NCBI GenBank assembly: GCA_964019135.1
Contig: OZ025250.1
Coordinates: 52,451,357-52,515,356, forward strand
DNA: 64,000 bases
Reading direction: 5' to 3'
Source of the DNA: Arenicola marina
Taxonomy: Eukaryota; Annelida; Polychaeta; Arenicolidae
Shown: positions 59,047 to 64,000 of the stretch, piece after piece
Position numbering within the stretch: the stretch's first letter is position 1
Layout: each line of letters opens with the position of its first letter
The notes under the pieces: model-generated
The model's database searches: none
What the model was told of the DNA's origin: nothing
What the model saw: only the letters and a program-made list of their open reading frames with translations
Made by a program: the position numbers and the translations under genes

Positions 59047-59333
59047 AGATGAAAACACCTGTCAGCTGATCAGAAGTAAAATCGTGACGAATGGATTTCT
59101 TCCACCAGCTGTGGAATGCGACGTCGATGACATCGTTGGTGGGACTTGCACGTTTGGTGTCGTTAAGCATGCACCTTTGGCCGGAGGAGGCGGACGGGAC
59201 GTCTCTGGTCAACATGACGTATTGCGCAACTGTAAACGGCTTTTTATATTTCATTCGCCATTAACTCGAGATTTGGCCAGTTTCCCAGCACCGATCAGTT
59301 CCCAAAACATTGATCCAGAAACTGCCACATAGC
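59047..59333 (+). pseudogene. decayed kinase N-lobe exon (tentative)
   Basis: After CTTTACAG the phase-1 frame reads ENTCQLIRSKIVTNGF and then IVGGTCTFGVVKHAPLAGGG. GTCTFGVV resembles a kinase glycine loop (GxGxFGxV with the second Gly lost), followed by GRDV where a VAIK-type strand is expected, but no lysine is in place. It lies just before the broken propeller copy, so it may be the start of a second kinase-propeller gene that has degenerated. The similarity is short and could be chance. Confidence 0.35.
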
Positions 59334-59357
59334 GTTTTTTCCATATAATATCGAAAC

Positions 59358-59803
59358 CTACAGGGAGTCCATCCGGACTCTCTATGTCTGTGTTTGGACG
59401 GTGTCCGTGTGGTGGATGTGGCTGGGGGCGGGGGGTGTCCACCCTCAACACGCCACTGGAGGTGCAGGGGGAGGGGTGGCGGCCGAGGTATGTGTCCGTC
59501 CTCCGGGACACGATCCTGGTGGCGTACACCTCGCTCCTGGTGCTGTACACCGGGGACGGCGCTCCGGGCCGCGTCCTCAACCTCCCAGGACTCTCGGATC
59601 CCCGTGACATCACCCGCAACGGAGATCACTTTGTGGTGTGTGACAGGCGGGGTCACTCTCTGCACGCCGTGAGCCAGGCGGGGGAGGCGGTCACCAGGGT
59701 GGAGCTGGGGGAGGTGACCTCCTGGTATATATCATGGCCCCCCATCACCACCTCCTCTACGTTACGGACTACAACAACAACAAACTATTTGTCATGAGCC
59801 GCT
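59358..59803 (+). pseudogene. truncated, frameshifted copy of the propeller exon
   Basis: Aligns to 54318-54792 from YRESTRTLYVC to the stop context CGCTGACGAC. A one-base loss near 59395 shifts the frame after LYVC, and another near 59745 shifts it after YISW. Between them the frame is well preserved (LVLYTGDGAPGRVLNLPGLS, then DITRNGDHFVVCD). The first ~40% of the propeller is absent. It has no poly(A) tail, and its match continues past the parent poly(A) signal, so it is a DNA-level duplicate rather than a retrocopy. Confidence 0.8.
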
Positions 59804-60010
59804 GACGACGATGCTCTCGGTGATGCTGGACTTGGCAGTGATGCTGGACTTTATCATGTTATCGATACATTAACGATATAATGCAATGTGTGCCAATCGT
59901 GCATTTTTGACGTGTTCAGTCATTAACATGCGATACAATAAACATTGTTTAATTATAACCAAATGCTGTTTTCTGTTTAATATCTGCGCGCGTTTGTGTC
60001 TTCCTAATTA
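59804..60010 (+). pseudogene. duplicated 3'UTR segment behind the propeller pseudogene
   Basis: GTGATGCTGGACTTTATCAT at about 59837 begins a match to 56727-56890. It includes an AATAAA equivalent (about 59937) and runs to CTTCCTAATTA. The 1.6-kb UTR intron and the first part of the UTR exon are missing. Confidence 0.7.
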
Positions 60011-60974
60011 CGTGTCCCATTGATACATGTGAGGCCATGCAGACAACAGTTGGTGCCACGCTCAGGGGCGTAGCCAGGGACTTTAGCAAGTGTACGCACA
60101 TGCTGCACATGAAATGAAAAACAATTACTTCCGAACAACAGGATTGCACGTACCGGCACAACCCAATGTTATAACGCCCTAAATAGTAGACTGGAATACG
60201 TTTTTGCAATGCCGATTTAAATTTTAGGAGCGAGGAAATTTTGCCATTAATTCAATGTGAGCTTTTTTTGTGGACACTTTGTGGGACAACTGCCCCCCCC
60301 CCTCCCTCTTATCCGTGTAAATATGTATTTTAGCACATGTTATTCCACTATCTTCTGTTGTGTGTCACGATGAAATAAGGGAAACTGGCAGTGAGTCATA
60401 TTAGGGGGGGGCGGGTCCACCCATGGCAGTTCATATGGTGGGAGGGGGTGGGGGGGTGACAGAGTTGAGACAGGGGCAGGGTAAGGGTAAGGGGCTCGTA
60501 CAAAGTGGAGAGGGATTCCGGCGATATCGCCTCGTAGGAGAGTGGGACCACATTTTGCTCGCTCGTTAGGACTGACCTCTATCCATATAGCAGAGGTCGG
60601 AATAATACATGCAACTTAGGGATGAAAATGATGACACGTGGTATGGAAATGTTACGTGGACAAGCAGTTGCTCCAAGGTGACCCAGATAGTGCAATGCAC
60701 GTCGCATCATGTTCTTAAACAACACACAAGTGTAACGCGACTCCATGACTCGTAACGCTTCATTGAAGGAATATAGCGTGTGGTGAACTGACCTTGACCC
60801 TTGGTCGCTTCCGGTTCAGTCTCAGGCGACCGCGGGTCGCTCTTCCACGACTTAAATATCTTTTTACGCTCCGACAAACTGGGAGTTCGTTTTACGCTGG
60901 CCGGGCTAGCGCGCGTGGAGGTGACGTCACGCGAAACGTTATTTTCCTTCTCGTCGAGACCGCTGTACTTAACG
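60011..60974. other. intergenic between convergent genes
   Basis: C-rich (60291-60303) and G-rich (60405-60480) tracts are present but no exon. It probably includes the 3'UTR of the minus-strand gene; no good AATAAA on that strand was spotted close to the stop. Confidence 0.45.
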
Positions 60975-62677
60975 TCACCTCGCCGCTGCCGCCGATGACG
61001 TCACGGGGGACAATGGTTTGGCGCTCCTGACCTTTGACCCGAAGGTGGCCGGCGCAGTGGGAGCCGCGGCCTTGGGTTTGGGCGGCGTCTTCTTCACCTC
61101 GGTCGGCACGTTGCTGGCGTCCTCCACCAGACTCGTCAGATACTTACATCTCTCAACCAGCGTCTTGCAATAATTGTTCATGACGTCAGAGGAATCTGAC
61201 GACGACGACGAATCGTCGCTGATCTGTATCGGCGCGCGTTCCTTAGCAACAGCCGCCGGTTGAACTTTCTCCAAGGGGGGCGCTGCGGTAGTGACGGCCG
61301 CCTGAATGGGGAAATCCTGGTTGCTAGTTTCCTGCGCCCGGTACAAATCCGACATTCGCTTCTTCCAACCGGAGTCACGTGACGCTGGCGCGGGAGCTGC
61401 GGCGGCCGCGGTGGGGGCGGTAGTCGAGTGACTGTCGCTGGCGCCTTGCCCCGGGACCTCGAACTTCTTCAGATCCTGGATACCTGGCGACGTGGACGAA
61501 TCGCGGTCACTCTCCTCCCGAGACCCCGGTGACCTTGCACCAAAGTCACCGGGCTGGGGTGACTTCTGACCTCCGAGCGTCACTGACGTCACCGGCAAAG
61601 TAGCGTTCAGCAGCGAAGGCCTGGCAGAAATTCCTTTGGATTTCACCTCCGTTTGATCCGACTCGCTGGCGACATCCTCAGGCGGCGTGCCGATCTTGAC
61701 CACGTCCTTCACCCCCTTGTTGCCTCGCTCGTCCGGCGTGGATGAGCACGTCTCTTCACTGGAAACCAAAACCAGCGGCTTGCCAGGTCCTCGGCTTTGT
61801 GGCGTATCCTCGACCTTGTGCTTGGACCTCGGCAGCGTGGCCGGCCGGAAGTGGTCGCTTTCTAAAGTGGCGGACGAACCTTCGCCGCTACTGTTGGTCG
61901 GGATGGTGGTGGTGGTGGTGGAGCTCTCGAAGCGCGACAGCAACTCGCGGACGCTCTTTTCTCGGCGCAATACGGCCGGACTCTGATAATCCTGGGCCGT
62001 GTCCGAGTCCGTGTCAGTCACGGCGGGGGCGGCCGCGGCGCCGGTGGAGGCGAGCCTCAGCCTCGAGTCTGATTGGCGCGCACCGCTGACGTCATCCAGC
62101 GTGTACTCGGGCGACACCGACATGCTGGTGTCACCACGAGGGCCCGAGCCGCGTGACGTCACCGCCTTGACGTAGAATGCGTCATCGTTGTCGCAGGACG
62201 CGTTGAGCTTGGACTGCTCGCCATTGTTACCACCGGCACCGCCGACGGTTCCCGCGGTGCATTGGTGTCCGTCCAAGTCCTCCATTTCAAAGAGCAGCGA
62301 ATACGCGCTCTTCTTCATGTCTCGCGCCTCGCTGGTCGCCGACGTCGGTAGACTTTCCGGACGCGGTATTTCCGGCTTCGGTGACGTCAACGACGCCGGC
62401 GACGCCGCTTCCGGTATGTCTGCGCCCGTTCCGCCACCAGGTGGCAGCACCGGGTTGATGTGGAAGCTCTGCGATACCTCCGCTTCCGTGTAGTCACCAA
62501 ACACGGCCGGCTTAGCCTTCCGCGCTTCCATGAACGTCGGGCTGGCCGACGTGCTTCTGTCGGCCAGGTAACCATCCACGGTGACCGCCGCCAGAGGTCG
62601 CTCCTCAGGCGTCTCCACCGGCTGTTTGGTCAAACTTTCCCTCGAGGCGCAGTCGGGACTGGACCAGTTGCGACCGC
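60975..62677 (-). CDS. last coding exon of the minus-strand gene
   Basis: About 567 codons open on the minus strand, bounded upstream by an in-frame TAA at 62688-62690. The acceptor is most likely CCGCCAG at 62678-62684; an alternative is GGTCCAG about 12 bases inside. Composition is Ser, Thr, Ala, Pro and Glu rich with many SP and TP sites. The C-terminal ~110 residues carry the acidic patch and the Lys/Pro/Ala-rich end (KKTPPKPKAAAP). Strong CpG content matches the neighbouring exons. Confidence 0.7.
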
Positions 62678-64000
62678 CTGGCGGTGTTTATAACAATGGT
62701 GGGGCCGCCGAGACTGGTCAGCCTTTCCGGCGGAGACGTCGGTGGCGTCACCTGGTGGTCAGTCGGCGACCGGCAGGAGTGGGGCGCCACGTGTTGGTGG
62801 CGGATGGGCGATGGCGGGCGCGCCACCTGGCGGCTTGGTTGGAGCACGCGGCAGGATTGCGCCCTACCGGGAGAGGCCAGGGGTTTCCGGATGCCGATGC
62901 ATCCCGGTTCCGATCTGGGCTCCACGGATCCTCTGATCGGGAGCCCCTCCCTCTCCCCAACGACGCGTGACCCGACCAACTCCGGTTGAGTCGCCGCTGT
63001 ACCGCGAGGATGAGAATCGCGACTGAGCGTCGGGCGAACCGAGGTCAAGGTCGGTGGAGGAGGCGCCGCTGTTGGGCCGGGGCGGCGGCGGCGGCGGCGG
63101 CGGCGGCAAGCAGAGGCCCGAGTCCAGGTCACGTGTCAGTGTGGATGGCGGCGAGCTGAGGGCCTCAGCGTAGAGTTTGGCGGCCCCAGGGAAATCCGAC
63201 TCGTCGCTGCTGGTGGTGGTGGCGGTGGTGGCGATGACGGTACCGCTGGCCGCTCCGTCACTGCTAATCGTGAAGTTAGTGCTCAGGGTGGCGCCGCTCA
63301 CGTGGCTTCCGCATATCGAGAGTACCGTGTCCTGATTGGTCGACGTGGCGGACGTCGTCATGGGGTCGGCGGACAGGCGCGACGAAAGGACGTTCCCTTG
63401 CCCCTCGCCACCGAATACTGAAAGTTATCCGGGATATAAGGAGTAGATTCGTGTTCAAGTCGATTGGCTCCAACCGCGTATCCGACATGACCTTGGGCGC
63501 CGTCACAGGGACGCTCAAGGTGATCCCGGGAGCTGGTCAGGACGTTTCGGTCCCGTTCGATGGCTGTCTCAAATTGTCTGCTATCCATGTCCACGGCGTC
63601 CGGCTCGCTGAAGGGGTCCCTGGCGGCGGACACCCCTCCGGACGAGTCGAGCGGGGCGGCGGGAGCCATGTTTTCGTGACTGGCACCCGAACTGTCGCCC
63701 TCCGTGCTGCCGAAGTGCGTGAGGCTGTCGTTGACGTTGGCGTCTCCGCGCGCGCACAAGGCTTCTCTGCGACCGGCCGCCTCGGTCTCGGAATCCGTGG
63801 TGTTCAGTGAGAGATTCTGGGCGTGAAAGATTTCCTCATCCGTCAGACTGACCTGGTAGTTGGCCAGCTCGCACGCGGCCCCTTCCACGCCTAGGGGGTT
63901 CATTTCCTGGGAAGTGGAAGAATCGGTGGATACAGATTGAGCCGGATCCAGGTTGGTGGAGAAGCGCCTCCTGGCGCTTGGACTCTCTGTCAGCTGGACA
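60975..64000 (-). CDS. Ser/Pro-rich, probably disordered protein, 3' part of gene (5' end off window)
   Basis: Three consecutive minus-strand segments of consistent composition. Segment one is open from the window edge to about 63,45x (LTESPSARRRFSTNLDPAQS, then NYQVSLTDEEIFHAQNL). Segment two ends its open frame at 62,864 and probably starts after TTTCAG at 63417 (SSDESDFPGAAKLYAEAL, a nine-Pro run, SSTDLDLGSPDAQSRFSSSR). Segment three runs from about 62,677 to a TGA at 60975-60977. The frame changes between them imply introns whose exact borders I could not fix. Segment three contains REKSVRELLSRFES and an acidic Ser/Asp patch, DDSSSSSDSSD, followed by a helical MNNYCKTLVERCKYLTSLVE. There are no membrane segments or catalytic domain. 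It may be a cytoskeletal or scaffold protein, but I do not recognise the family. Confidence 0.65.

Noticed and set aside
59358..60010. Processed (retrotransposed) pseudogene
   Set aside because: The match continues about 45 bases or more beyond the expected cleavage site and there is no poly(A) tract or target-site duplication.

Overview
This window is animal nuclear DNA, probably from a marine invertebrate. A lancelet-like animal is my best guess, but nothing here proves it. The evidence is split genes with GT-AG introns, a tRNA-derived SINE, Ty3/gypsy pol relics, a kinase of the diverged type seen in expanded invertebrate families, and a very high load of minisatellites. Roughly two thirds of the 64 kb is tandem repeat. 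No bacterial-type operon, rRNA gene or CRISPR array is present.

Layout. 0-7.7 kb is gene-poor, with two short minisatellites, a pair of far-apart inverted AT-rich repeats enclosing a second inverted pair, and a nearly perfect 47-bp-arm hairpin. 7.7-13.7 kb holds a 29-bp minisatellite and three tandem copies of a ~1.87 kb unit containing a decayed Ty3/gypsy integrase tail. 13.7-23.8 kb is a 30-bp CT-rich array with higher-order structure and three embedded SINE tails. 23.9-56.85 kb is best explained as one plus-strand gene. Its five coding exons join in phase into a 681-residue protein: an apparently active Ser/Thr-type kinase domain, a short basic/proline-containing linker and an NHL-like beta-propeller. 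A 3'UTR exon follows. Its two big introns (about 10.1 and 17.3 kb) are filled with unrelated minisatellites of 25, 17, ~50, 24 and ~33 bp, a SINE and a small DNA-transposon-like insert. 57.7-58.3 kb is a 22-bp array, followed by a possible LTR. 59.0-60.0 kb is a decayed partial duplicate of the kinase-propeller gene. 61.0-64.0 kb is the 3' part of a minus-strand gene for a Ser/Pro-rich, probably disordered protein that runs off the right edge; the two genes converge.

Functionally, the kinase-propeller gene is the main find. A kinase on the same chain as an NHL-like propeller recalls the bacterial PknD layout, but the kinase here is of animal type. Most long open frames in the window lie inside arrays whose repeat unit lacks stop codons, and I do not regard them as genes. 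Exon joins were inferred by eye from splice signals and phase and have not been tested against transcripts.
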